Shown here in pieces: positions 1 to 5,814 of a stretch of DNA of 5,966 nt (positions are counted from its first letter, which is position 1; the number at the start of each line of letters is the position of its first letter). A model generated the notes under the pieces. The model was given only the letters and a program-made list of their open reading frames with translations, was not told where the DNA came from and did not search any database. The stretch spans positions 1 through 5,966 of the forward strand of contig CALCKF010000078.1 in assembly GCA_937966095.1 (NCBI GenBank). The letters are read 5' to 3'. A program made the position numbers and the translations under genes. The stretch is from an uncultured Eubacterium sp. GTDB taxonomy: Bacteria; Bacillota; Clostridia; Peptostreptococcales; Anaerovoracaceae.

Positions 1-266
1 GCAACCCGGTCCTCTACAGTTCCTAAAGCTGTCAGCAGCAGTACAGGCGTCGTGTCTCCTGATCCCCTCATCTCCTTAAGTACACCTATACCTGTAATCC
101 CCGGCAGCATTATATCCAGGATCACGCAGTCATATTCTGCACAGCGGAGAAAATCCAGTGCTTCATCTCCCGCAAAACATGCATCTACCGTATAATGCTC
201 ATTTGTCAGTTTTCTCACTATTATCTCATTGAGATCCTTCTGATCTTCAACTACTAATATCCTCAT
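1..266 (-). CDS. Response regulator, N-terminal receiver domain (partial, runs off left edge)
   Basis: This is the start of a two-component response regulator; 88 complete codons are visible and the C-terminal output domain lies outside the window. The protein begins MRILVVEDQKDLNE, giving the acidic pocket residues E7 and D8. The phospho-acceptor is D51 in VILDIMLPG, and the conserved Thr is T79 in LLLTALGTVEDRV. The conserved Lys expected near residue 101 is not reached. The LTALGTVEDRV wording is typical of OmpR/PhoB-type regulators with a winged-helix output domain, so that subclass is a family-based inference. The start is well supported: AGGAGGT lies 5 nt ahead of the ATG. A sensor histidine kinase would be expected downstream, to the left of the window. 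The gene is divergent from the MFS transporter gene, with 167 bp between the two starts. Response regulator is near certain; its target genes are unknown. Confidence 0.93.
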   Translation of the reverse strand, partial: MRILVVEDQKDLNEIIVRKLTNEHYTVDACFAGDEALDFLRCAEYDCVILDIMLPGITGIGVLKEMRGSGDTTPVLLLTALGTVEDRV

Positions 267-287
267 GACATACCTCCTATGCAATTG

Positions 288-293
288 ATTTTA
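288..293 (-). promoter_or_regulatory. Possible -10 element for the response regulator gene
   Basis: On the minus strand the sequence reads TGTTAAAAT, an extended -10 (TGn plus TAAAAT) about 22 nt upstream of the response regulator ATG. No good -35 hexamer is found at 16-18 bp. If it is used, the 5' leader is very short, about 15 nt including the ribosome binding site. The call rests only on sequence similarity to sigma-A-type promoters, and the surrounding AT-rich DNA makes chance matches easy. Confidence 0.3.
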
Positions 294-326
294 ACAGGTT
301 TAAATTAAATTATCATTAAAAAATGT

Positions 327-356
327 TTGATTATTTTTTTATATTTATGATATAAT
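327..356 (+). promoter_or_regulatory. Sigma-A-type promoter ahead of the MFS transporter gene
   Basis: TTGATT (327-332) is followed after 18 bp by TATAAT (351-356). The -10 is extended by TG at 348-349, so it reads TGATATAAT. Transcription should begin near 362-364. This is the best promoter in the window and points to the MFS gene. The start point falls only about 12 nt before a terminator-like hairpin at 375-402, so the promoter could also drive a very short RNA. Confidence 0.6.
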
Positions 357-374
357 CCATGTGTTGTGTAGCGA

Positions 375-408
375 AAGCGTAAGTCCAAACGGGCTTACGC
401 TTCTTTTT
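375..408 (+). terminator. Terminator-like hairpin in the MFS leader (possible attenuator)
   Basis: A 12-bp stem, AAGCGTAAGTCC pairing with GGGCTTACGCTT with one G-U pair, closes a 4-nt loop (AAAC, 387-390). It is followed by CTTTTT (403-408). This is the form of a plus-strand intrinsic terminator. It lies between a strong promoter and the MFS start at 434. The only upstream gene runs the other way, so the hairpin does not end a known gene. It could be a leader attenuator, the end of an RNA of about 45 nt, or a 5' stabilising hairpin. The minus-strand side has only a weak T run, so it is a poor terminator in that direction. Confidence 0.6.
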
Positions 409-433
409 ATGGTTTTATGAATGTGAGGTATAT

Positions 434-1609
434 ATGAATATAAGGAAACAAAAAAGACAACATCTTACAATTACGATACTTTCTCTGTCGCTGCTTACCG
501 TTATGGCCGGTGCAGCTGTAGCTCCCGCATTAAATACTATAAATGCATATTTCAGCGACGAAGGCAAAACATTTACACAGATGATAATCAGCATACCGTC
601 TCTTTTTATAGTGCTGATGAGCTTCTTTTTTCCGGTATTATGCCGGCATTTTAAATCTAAGACGCTTTTGATGTCAGGACTTATCTTATACGTCACAGGC
701 GGCAGCATCGCGGGTATTTTCAGCAATATATGGCTTGTACTGCTTTTCCGCTCCTTTGTAGGAATAGCAGTAGGAATAATAATGCCCATGTCTACAGGTC
801 TGCTTTCTTTTTATTACACCAGAGACAAACAGGACAAGCTGATGGGATATTCATCAGCTATGAATCAGATGGGCGGCGTCATTGCCACGCTGCTTGCCGG
901 GCTTCTGGCTTCAATAAGCTGGCGGCTGAGCTTTCTAGTCTACCTTATGGGTCTTGTAAGCATTATACTATGCTTTTGGTTTCTTCCCAATGAACGCATA
1001 AGTGAAGAAAAGAGCAAAAAAGAGAAAAAAATGTTCAAAAGATATTATACTTTCATCATAGCAATATTTCTTCTGATGCTCACATTTTTCATATATCCTA
1101 CGGTATTTTCCATCGAAGCCTCCAAAGAAGGCATAATTCCGCAATATTTAATAGCAGTAATAATGGCAGGAACAGATCTGATCGCATTTCTGGGCGGATT
1201 ATTTTTTGTCCATATTAAAAAAATTTCCGGACATTCTGCCGCAATCGTCGCACCTGTTCTCTTTGCGTCAGGCTATGCTTTGCTTTGGCTTATCGGAGGA
1301 TGGCCAGGAGCTTTTGCAGGTTCGGCTTTTATAGGCTTGGCCAATGGATTCGGCATACCCTTCATTATATCATCAGCATCCCAAAAAGCCGGAAAATCCG
1401 CGGCTGTTACTATTATGCCTATGCTGACGATGTCTCTTTATCTCGCACAGTTTGTCACGCCTCTGATCCTTTCACTCGTTTCAGCTGCAGCATATAATGC
1501 ATCAATACATAACATTTCATATATAACGGCATTCATTTCATCGATTTTGTTTCTGCTTTGGTCTTTTCTTCTCATGAATTCCCATACGGACAGACACAGC
1601 ATTATATAG
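434..1609 (+). CDS. Major facilitator superfamily transporter, 12 TM
   Basis: This 391-residue integral membrane protein has the usual length and hydrophobic pattern of a 12-helix MFS permease. Helices fall roughly at 11-32, 49-69, 78-96, 99-124, 138-160, 164-184, 204-226, 235-258, 269-288, 292-314, 323-350 and 361-381, with a charged Lys/Glu-rich central loop at 186-203. The start of helix 1, MAGAAVAPALNTI, resembles drug/proton antiporter-type members. LFRSFVG (104-110) holds the conserved helix-4 Arg. The helix 2-3 loop (LCRHFKSKTLL) is a degenerate motif A lacking the usual Gly and Asp. The helix-5 region GGVIATLLAGLL before WRLSF lacks the GP of the antiporter motif C. Drug efflux is therefore not assured; uptake or export of a metabolite is equally possible. 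GTGAGGT lies just before the ATG. The gene is followed after 114 bp by a LuxR-type regulator on the same strand, with no clear terminator between. The substrate is unknown. Confidence 0.9.
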   Translation: MNIRKQKRQHLTITILSLSLLTVMAGAAVAPALNTINAYFSDEGKTFTQMIISIPSLFIVLMSFFFPVLCRHFKSKTLLMSGLILYVTGGSIAGIFSNIWLVLLFRSFVGIAVGIIMPMSTGLLSFYYTRDKQDKLMGYSSAMNQMGGVIATLLAGLLASISWRLSFLVYLMGLVSIILCFWFLPNERISEEKSKKEKKMFKRYYTFIIAIFLLMLTFFIYPTVFSIEASKEGIIPQYLIAVIMAGTDLIAFLGGLFFVHIKKISGHSAAIVAPVLFASGYALLWLIGGWPGAFAGSAFIGLANGFGIPFIISSASQKAGKSAAVTIMPMLTMSLYLAQFVTPLILSLVSAAAYNASIHNISYITAFISSILFLLWSFLLMNSHTDRHSII

Positions 1610-1641
1610 CGACAATGCAGATACTATTTCACCGGCAAGTA

Positions 1642-1670
1642 TTCATCAATATGTTTAATAATGATATAAT
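1642..1670 (+). promoter_or_regulatory. Probable promoter for the LuxR-type regulator gene
   Basis: TTCATC (1642-1647) is followed after 17 bp by TATAAT (1665-1670). The -10 is extended by TG at 1662-1663 and reads TGATATAAT, identical to the one ahead of the MFS gene. The -35 is weak. Transcription should start near 1677, leaving a leader of about 47 nt before the ATG at 1724. Readthrough from the MFS gene is also possible, since no terminator is visible between the two. Confidence 0.5.
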
Positions 1671-1723
1671 AATATAAAAATCTCTTAAAATTTCAATTTA
1701 AAGCATAGAGCGAGGAAAATCCA

Positions 1724-2506
1724 ATGAATTTATCGGATATAGAATTTAACAGGATCAACGAATTGATTTGTAAAATATACGTTCCCGGCAACAGCTGCGA
1801 TGTACGAAAACAGATAATGGAAATCCTTAATATTCTGATCCCGTATGATTTCGGGGATTTTTGTTCAGTAACAGTCAACGAAGACGGCAGTTTTGAAGTC
1901 ATAGACCCTGTGTATATATCAAGATTCGGGGATTCTTTCCAGAAAGATTTCGAAAAAGCATATCAGGAGAAATACAGCTCGTTTGACTATACCAAGTGGT
2001 ATATCAATCATGAAAGATCCATAGCCTTTATTGAATCCGAACTGATCCACAGATCCGCAAGGACCAATACTGTCTTTTATAAAGAATTATTGGAGCCAAG
2101 AGGATTGATATATTCACTAGGTGCTTATCTCATATCTAAAGAAACCGCTGAAATCATAGGTGCTATAGCTTTATACAGGGGTCACCGCAGTGAAGATTTC
2201 AATCATCGTGATCTCGATATCATGAATATCATGCTTCCTCATATAACACAAAGCCTGGAAAACTGCATTAAATTCAGTCCTCGCCAGATTTCCGGCATGG
2301 ATCTGACATTGATGAATATCCATGAGCTCACCAGAAGAGAAATCGATATCATCCATGAAATCAGAGCCGGTCTTACCAACGAAGAAATCGCAGCTTCCCT
2401 TAATCTGAGCACAAATACCGTAAAAAAACACCTTTATAATATTTATCAGAAAATGGATGTGCCAAGCCGTGCAAAACTGGTAAATAAACTGGAAAAGATA
2501 AAATAA
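1724..2506 (+). CDS. LuxR-type HTH transcriptional regulator with GAF-like N-terminal region
   Basis: This 260-residue DNA-binding regulator has a clear LuxR/FixJ-type helix-turn-helix at about 201-258: ELTRREIDIIHEI, then GLTNEEIAASLNLS, then the recognition helix STNTVKKHLYNIY and QKMDVPSRAKLVNKL. Residues 1-185 form no receiver domain; there is no Asp-Asp pocket or phosphorylation motif. A stretch such as FYKELLEPRGLIYSLGAYLIS followed by EIIGAIALYRGHRSEDFNHRDLDIM resembles the GAF-like sensory part of clostridial LuxR-type regulators. It is therefore probably ligand-responsive rather than phosphorylated; that is inference, and no ligand is known. GAGGA lies 7 nt before the ATG. It is encoded behind the MFS gene on the same strand, so control of that transporter or of the convergent aminotransferase/esterase genes is plausible. 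Its HTH closely matches that of the partial regulator at the right edge. Confidence 0.9.
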   Translation: MNLSDIEFNRINELICKIYVPGNSCDVRKQIMEILNILIPYDFGDFCSVTVNEDGSFEVIDPVYISRFGDSFQKDFEKAYQEKYSSFDYTKWYINHERSIAFIESELIHRSARTNTVFYKELLEPRGLIYSLGAYLISKETAEIIGAIALYRGHRSEDFNHRDLDIMNIMLPHITQSLENCIKFSPRQISGMDLTLMNIHELTRREIDIIHEIRAGLTNEEIAASLNLSTNTVKKHLYNIYQKMDVPSRAKLVNKLEKIK

Positions 2507-2526
2507 AAGAACATATTGAATAACAA

Positions 2527-2566
2527 AAGAGCCGTTAAATAAAGACTATTTCTGTTAACGGCTCTT
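2527..2566. terminator. Bidirectional terminator between convergent genes
   Basis: A perfect 12-bp inverted repeat, AAGAGCCGTTAA (2527-2538) and TTAACGGCTCTT (2555-2566), is separated by a 16-nt loop. It lies between the stop of the LuxR-type gene (2506) and the stop of the aminotransferase gene (2611), which run toward each other. On the minus strand the stem is followed by a T-rich run (CTTTTGTTATT); on the plus strand by CTTATCTTATT. It can serve both genes, with the better T tract on the aminotransferase side. Confidence 0.75.
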
Positions 2567-2610
2567 ATCTTATTGAAATCTGGCTGATGACATATGACAC
2601 CTTCGCTAAG

Positions 2611-3960
2611 CTACTCAACGATAGCCTGTACGATCTCCGCAAACATCTTTGTATGATAATCGATATCATTTTCTGTGATATCCGCTGAGATAAGCGCCAT
2701 ATTGTGGAATGGCGTCATCAGCACTCCACGGTTCATGGAAGCAAGATGCATATATTTATCAAGAAGTTCATCCTGTGCCTGCTCGGCTTCAAGTCCATTG
2801 TGCGCCGGCACCTCACGGAACCAGTATTCCGTACGATTGCCTAATACTGTAGCGTTCCATGGCAGATCATACTGCCTGATCACAGATTTAACTCCTTCAC
2901 AGAACCTTTCTGCCAGAGGGATATTCTTTTCATAGAATTTTTCTGTCAGTATCTCGCTCAGTGTTGTTCTCATTGCGGCCATCGCAAGTGCGTTGCCGGC
3001 CAGAGTACCGCCTACTCCACCTACATCTGCATAATGCTCGGGAACGACCTCCATAGCTTTCTGCCCTACTTCTTCAGTCATACCATAAGCACCTGTCGGT
3101 ATACCTGCGGCAATGGTTTTACCCATCGTTACGATATCCGGATCCAGATTCCATGCCTTTGTACATCCTCCGACTCCGGCACATATGGTATGTGTTTCAT
3201 CTATGATCAGATAGGTTCCGTATTTTCTGGTCAGTTCCCGCAATGCTTTGTGATACCCTGGATCAGGATGCACTATACCTATATTTGTAAGCGCCGGCTC
3301 GGCAATAACCGCAGCTACTTCTTTATCCTTAAGTGCGTTTTCCAGAGCTTCAATATCGTTCCATTCAATGATCCTTGTTGTAAGAGCCGGATTGACCTGA
3401 GGCCCGATATTGCCCGGTTTCGGGATAACATTGCCTGCTTCATCCAAAGTCGCGACAGTCTCATCAACACTGCCGTGATAGCACCAGTTGTATGCAATAA
3501 TCTTGCTTCTTCCCGTTATAGCTCTTACCAGTCTGAGCGCAAAGCGGTTGGCATCGGTAGCGCTTGTGGTGAACTGCCAGTATTTCATCCCGAAACGTCT
3601 TGTAAGCTCCTGTCCGTTAAAGATCGCGTCTTCTGTCGGAAGCATAAGAGTCGTTCCTTTGGCAATAGCTTTAGATACGGATTCGATCACCGGATCCATT
3701 GCGTGTCCCAGCATTGACCCTGTATCTCCCAGGCAGAAATCCATATATTCATTTCCATCCACATCGATAAAGCGGGCGCCTTTTGCCTTTTCCACGAATA
3801 TCGGCCATTTGCCGGCCCAGCGTACCATCCAGTTCATCGGGACTCCGCCGAGAAGATTGTTTTTCGCCTTTTCAAACAGTTCTCCGGATTTACCGTGCTC
3901 CTGTTCAAACAGTTCCCGTTCACTCTGATACTGTTTTTCCAATAATTTTCTGCTGATCAT
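2611..3960 (-). CDS. Class III PLP-dependent aminotransferase (glutamate-1-semialdehyde aminomutase-like)
   Basis: This is a 449-residue cytosolic PLP enzyme of fold type I, class III, of normal family length. The Schiff-base lysine is K281 in VTMGKTIAAGIPTGAYG. D254 in LIIDETHT would contact the pyridine nitrogen. TSATDAN (132-138) replaces the usual SGTEA phosphate-binding loop, YHG (161-163) holds the ring-stacking aromatic, E221 lies in AEPALTN, and T319 in GGTLAGN should bind phosphate from the partner subunit. About 35 N-terminal residues form a charged, helical-looking extension. The wording is that of a GSA-aminomutase-like transaminase group, but not true HemL: the HemL motifs differ and no tetrapyrrole gene is near. 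The amine donor and acceptor are unknown; a beta-amino acid or omega-amine is possible. The start was chosen because AGGAGGAG lies 4 nt ahead of this ATG; an ATG 8 codons upstream has no such site. It lies 129 bp downstream of the esterase gene, with its own possible promoter region. Confidence 0.9.
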   Translation of the reverse strand: MISRKLLEKQYQSERELFEQEHGKSGELFEKAKNNLLGGVPMNWMVRWAGKWPIFVEKAKGARFIDVDGNEYMDFCLGDTGSMLGHAMDPVIESVSKAIAKGTTLMLPTEDAIFNGQELTRRFGMKYWQFTTSATDANRFALRLVRAITGRSKIIAYNWCYHGSVDETVATLDEAGNVIPKPGNIGPQVNPALTTRIIEWNDIEALENALKDKEVAAVIAEPALTNIGIVHPDPGYHKALRELTRKYGTYLIIDETHTICAGVGGCTKAWNLDPDIVTMGKTIAAGIPTGAYGMTEEVGQKAMEVVPEHYADVGGVGGTLAGNALAMAAMRTTLSEILTEKFYEKNIPLAERFCEGVKSVIRQYDLPWNATVLGNRTEYWFREVPAHNGLEAEQAQDELLDKYMHLASMNRGVLMTPFHNMALISADITENDIDYHTKMFAEIVQAIVE

Positions 3961-3971
3961 CTTTCTCCTCC

Positions 3972-4010
3972 TATAAAATCGCATCTGATATGTTAAATAC
4001 TGATTTTATA
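3972..4010 (-). promoter_or_regulatory. Inverted repeat in the aminotransferase upstream region (possible operator or RBS hairpin)
   Basis: A perfect 9-bp inverted repeat, TATAAAATC (3972-3980) and GATTTTATA (4002-4010), is separated by 21 bp. On the coding strand the near arm runs directly into the ribosome binding site AGGAGGAG, and the far arm contains a TATAAA that could be the -10. If transcription starts further upstream, the arms could pair in the mRNA next to the ribosome binding site. If it starts at the TATAAA, the repeat can only act as a DNA-level site. No strong -35 is present, as expected of a promoter needing an activator. In AT-rich DNA a 9-bp repeat can occur by chance. Confidence 0.35.
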
Positions 4011-4071
4011 TTAAGTCCGGGAAGATAAGAAAAAAACAGCTGAAAGAGGTATTTTGCGCATTGAATAACAC

Positions 4072-4097
4072 TAAAGTAGTAATTATATACTACTTTA
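4072..4097. repeat. AT-rich 10-bp inverted repeat overlapping the esterase stop codon
   Basis: TAAAGTAGTA (4072-4081) and TACTACTTTA (4088-4097) form a perfect 10-bp stem around a 6-nt loop. The esterase stop codon TAG (4090-4092) is inside one arm. No convincing T run follows on the minus strand (TTTAGTGTTATTC), so it would be a weak terminator at best. It could also act as a 3' mRNA-stabilising hairpin or a protein-binding dyad upstream of the aminotransferase gene. Confidence 0.45.
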
Positions 4098-5733
4098 AAT
4101 AATATCTGGCAAATCCCTGAAGGAGTTCTCTCTGATCTCCCAGCGGATCGCTTTCCATCTTAAGACCTTCTGATGTTATCATCATTGTATTTCTGTCAAT
4201 AGTATCATATTTTGTCCATTCTATATCACCAACGCTCGGATCACCTGTCTTTGCAAAATTTACCCATGCCTCACAAATCTGGTCTGCCAGAGCCGTATCA
4301 ACTGTTCCGCTGAACATGGTTTCAGCTTCATTGTGAAATACATATGCGACTTCAGATGCATGGCATGCACCGATAAAATCAAATTTATCTGAAGGAACGT
4401 CAAAATAATACATATATGTATTTCCTCCTGCATCTGAATGACATGATGCAGCCTCAATGGCAGGCATGCGGAATCCTGTTTCATTTCCCAGCTCTGTATT
4501 CTGCCAAACTTCGTCCAAATCCTTTATCTGATCAAGCTGATAAAACATGTCGAGCTTTGCCTTATCCTCATCAGAAGCGGCTGCATATGCAGAATCTTTC
4601 TTTTCCGCAGCAACATACTCTTCATACATCGCAAGATTTTCCTGAATACCTTTCTCATCCATCTCGGACATTTCAACATATCCCATTTCATTGATCCAGT
4701 ATCTCCATTCGTCTGCATTGGTCCCTATAAGTAAGTCTACATCTTTCCCTATACCACTTCTCAACGCCTCATATGGATCTGATTCAACGACTCCTTCCTG
4801 TCCCCTGTAAGGCATATTATACAGATCATTAAGAGTTGTACCCCCACCGTCTATATCTTCTTCAGTATATATCCTGATCAGGTCTTCTTCAGATATTGCC
4901 ATGAGATCATCCATATTTTCCGCTCCCGTGATTTCAAGCAGAGCCTCTGTAGTCCCCCATTCATCAAAATCCTCCTGATCATACGTAAGATTTACACATC
5001 CGCTTTCCGCGATCGCTCTTTTAAACAACCCCTGAGCATCCGGACTTGCTGTAAGAAGTGAGGCAAAAGCGCCGCCTGCAGACTCTCCGAATATCGTAAC
5101 GTTATTCGGATTACCGCCAAAAGCTTCGATATTCTCCTGTATCCATGTCAATCCCTGTATAAGATCCAGCATACTTAAATTTTTGCTGTCGGAAAAAGCC
5201 TCTCCGCCTTCCACACTGCTGAAATCTATCTCTCCGAACATTCCAAGTCTGTAATTCATGCTTACAACGACCACATCTTCATGCTCTTCAACGATTGTCG
5301 CGCCATTATACAACGGATCAGCCGTACCTCCCCATGCAAATCCTCCGCCATGTATATACACCATAACTGCTTTATCTGCTGTTTGAAGATCGCTTGTCCA
5401 CACATTCAGCGTCAGACAGTCTTCACCCACTCCTGCATCGTTTTCGCCTGCCGGTTCAGAATGCCATGAGTACTGCACCGCTGTCTTTCCAAACTCTTTA
5501 GCTTCAAATATTTCATCGCTGTCCTCCGGAGCCTGAGGAGCCTTCCATCTCAGCTCCCCTGTAGGAGATTTCGCATATGGAATCCCTTTAAACGATATTA
5601 TTCCGTCCTCATTCTGCCCTACAAATTTTCCATTTTGACAGTCTGCTGTAACTTCCTCATCATTGGTTCCGCACCCTGTGACACCTAATACGAAACACAC
5701 TAAAATGATAGCGATAAGTAATTTTTTCTTCAT
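4090..5733 (-). CDS. Carboxylesterase type B lipoprotein (alpha/beta hydrolase)
   Basis: This 547-residue secreted esterase is anchored as a lipoprotein. The N-terminus MKKKLLIAIILVCFVLGVTG then C21 is a lipoprotein signal with a G-C lipobox, followed by a short acidic linker (GTNDEE). The body is a type B carboxylesterase. EDCLTLNVW (104-112) is the second family signature, HGGGFAWGG (128-136) forms the oxyanion hole, and the nucleophile is S218 in FGESAGG. The acid is most likely E342 in GTNADEW, and the catalytic histidine is H458 in GACHASEVAYVF. All catalytic parts are present, so it should hydrolyse carboxylic esters at the outer face of the membrane; the natural substrate is unknown. 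The start is fixed by AAGGAGGG 5 nt upstream plus the signal peptide. An in-frame ATG 24 codons further up lies inside the terminator of the preceding gene and is not credible. It sits between the second LuxR-type gene and the aminotransferase gene, all on the minus strand. Confidence 0.93.
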   Translation of the reverse strand: MKKKLLIAIILVCFVLGVTGCGTNDEEVTADCQNGKFVGQNEDGIISFKGIPYAKSPTGELRWKAPQAPEDSDEIFEAKEFGKTAVQYSWHSEPAGENDAGVGEDCLTLNVWTSDLQTADKAVMVYIHGGGFAWGGTADPLYNGATIVEEHEDVVVVSMNYRLGMFGEIDFSSVEGGEAFSDSKNLSMLDLIQGLTWIQENIEAFGGNPNNVTIFGESAGGAFASLLTASPDAQGLFKRAIAESGCVNLTYDQEDFDEWGTTEALLEITGAENMDDLMAISEEDLIRIYTEEDIDGGGTTLNDLYNMPYRGQEGVVESDPYEALRSGIGKDVDLLIGTNADEWRYWINEMGYVEMSEMDEKGIQENLAMYEEYVAAEKKDSAYAAASDEDKAKLDMFYQLDQIKDLDEVWQNTELGNETGFRMPAIEAASCHSDAGGNTYMYYFDVPSDKFDFIGACHASEVAYVFHNEAETMFSGTVDTALADQICEAWVNFAKTGDPSVGDIEWTKYDTIDRNTMMITSEGLKMESDPLGDQRELLQGFARYYLK

Positions 5734-5768
5734 AATTACCCTCCTTACAATCACATTGATTTTTTCGT

Positions 5769-5774
5769 ATTTTA
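5769..5774 (-). promoter_or_regulatory. Possible -10 element for the esterase gene
   Basis: On the minus strand, GATTAAAATACG contains TAAAAT about 36 nt before the esterase ATG and just after the terminator of the preceding LuxR-type gene. Since that terminator separates the two genes, a promoter is expected here. The region where a -35 should lie is the terminator T run, and no good hexamer is present, so an activator may be needed. This is a weak call. Confidence 0.25.
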
Positions 5775-5786
5775 ATCTCAGGATGT

Positions 5787-5814
5787 AAAAAAAAACAGTA
5801 CCCATCCGGGTACT
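5787..5814 (-). terminator. Intrinsic terminator of the partial LuxR-type gene
   Basis: Read on the minus strand, AGTACCC, a 4-nt loop (GGAT), and GGGTACT form a 7-bp stem, followed by G and nine T residues (5795 down to 5787). The first stem arm begins inside the TAG stop codon of the regulator gene. It is a textbook rho-independent terminator and implies that the esterase gene is transcribed separately, or only by readthrough. Confidence 0.85.

Noticed and set aside
361..420. Possible 19-codon leader peptide (GTG start) spanning the MFS leader hairpin
   Set aside because: There is no room for a ribosome binding site after the predicted transcription start, and leaderless GTG translation is not usual in this type of organism. 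It stays a remote possibility only.
417..437. Six-codon open frame overlapping the MFS start as ATGA
   Set aside because: It lacks a ribosome binding site and is too short to support without other evidence.
3034..3717. 227-codon open frame on the plus strand opposite the aminotransferase gene
   Set aside because: It is wholly antisense to a well-supported enzyme gene, has no domain-like pattern and no convincing ribosome binding site. It is a by-product of codon choice on the other strand. The same holds for 3488-3928.
2611..3960. Naming the aminotransferase HemL
   Set aside because: The active-site motifs differ from true glutamate-1-semialdehyde aminomutase and no tetrapyrrole genes are nearby, so a specific symbol is not justified.
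3961..3984. Eight-codon N-terminal extension of the aminotransferase
   Set aside because: The internal ATG at 3960 is preceded by AGGAGGAG at good spacing, and the extension would be translated from the ribosome binding site itself.
5734..5805. N-terminal extension of the esterase from an ATG at 5805
   Set aside because: That ATG lies in the loop of the preceding gene's terminator and has no ribosome binding site. The downstream ATG at 5733 has AAGGAGGG and begins a proper lipoprotein signal peptide.
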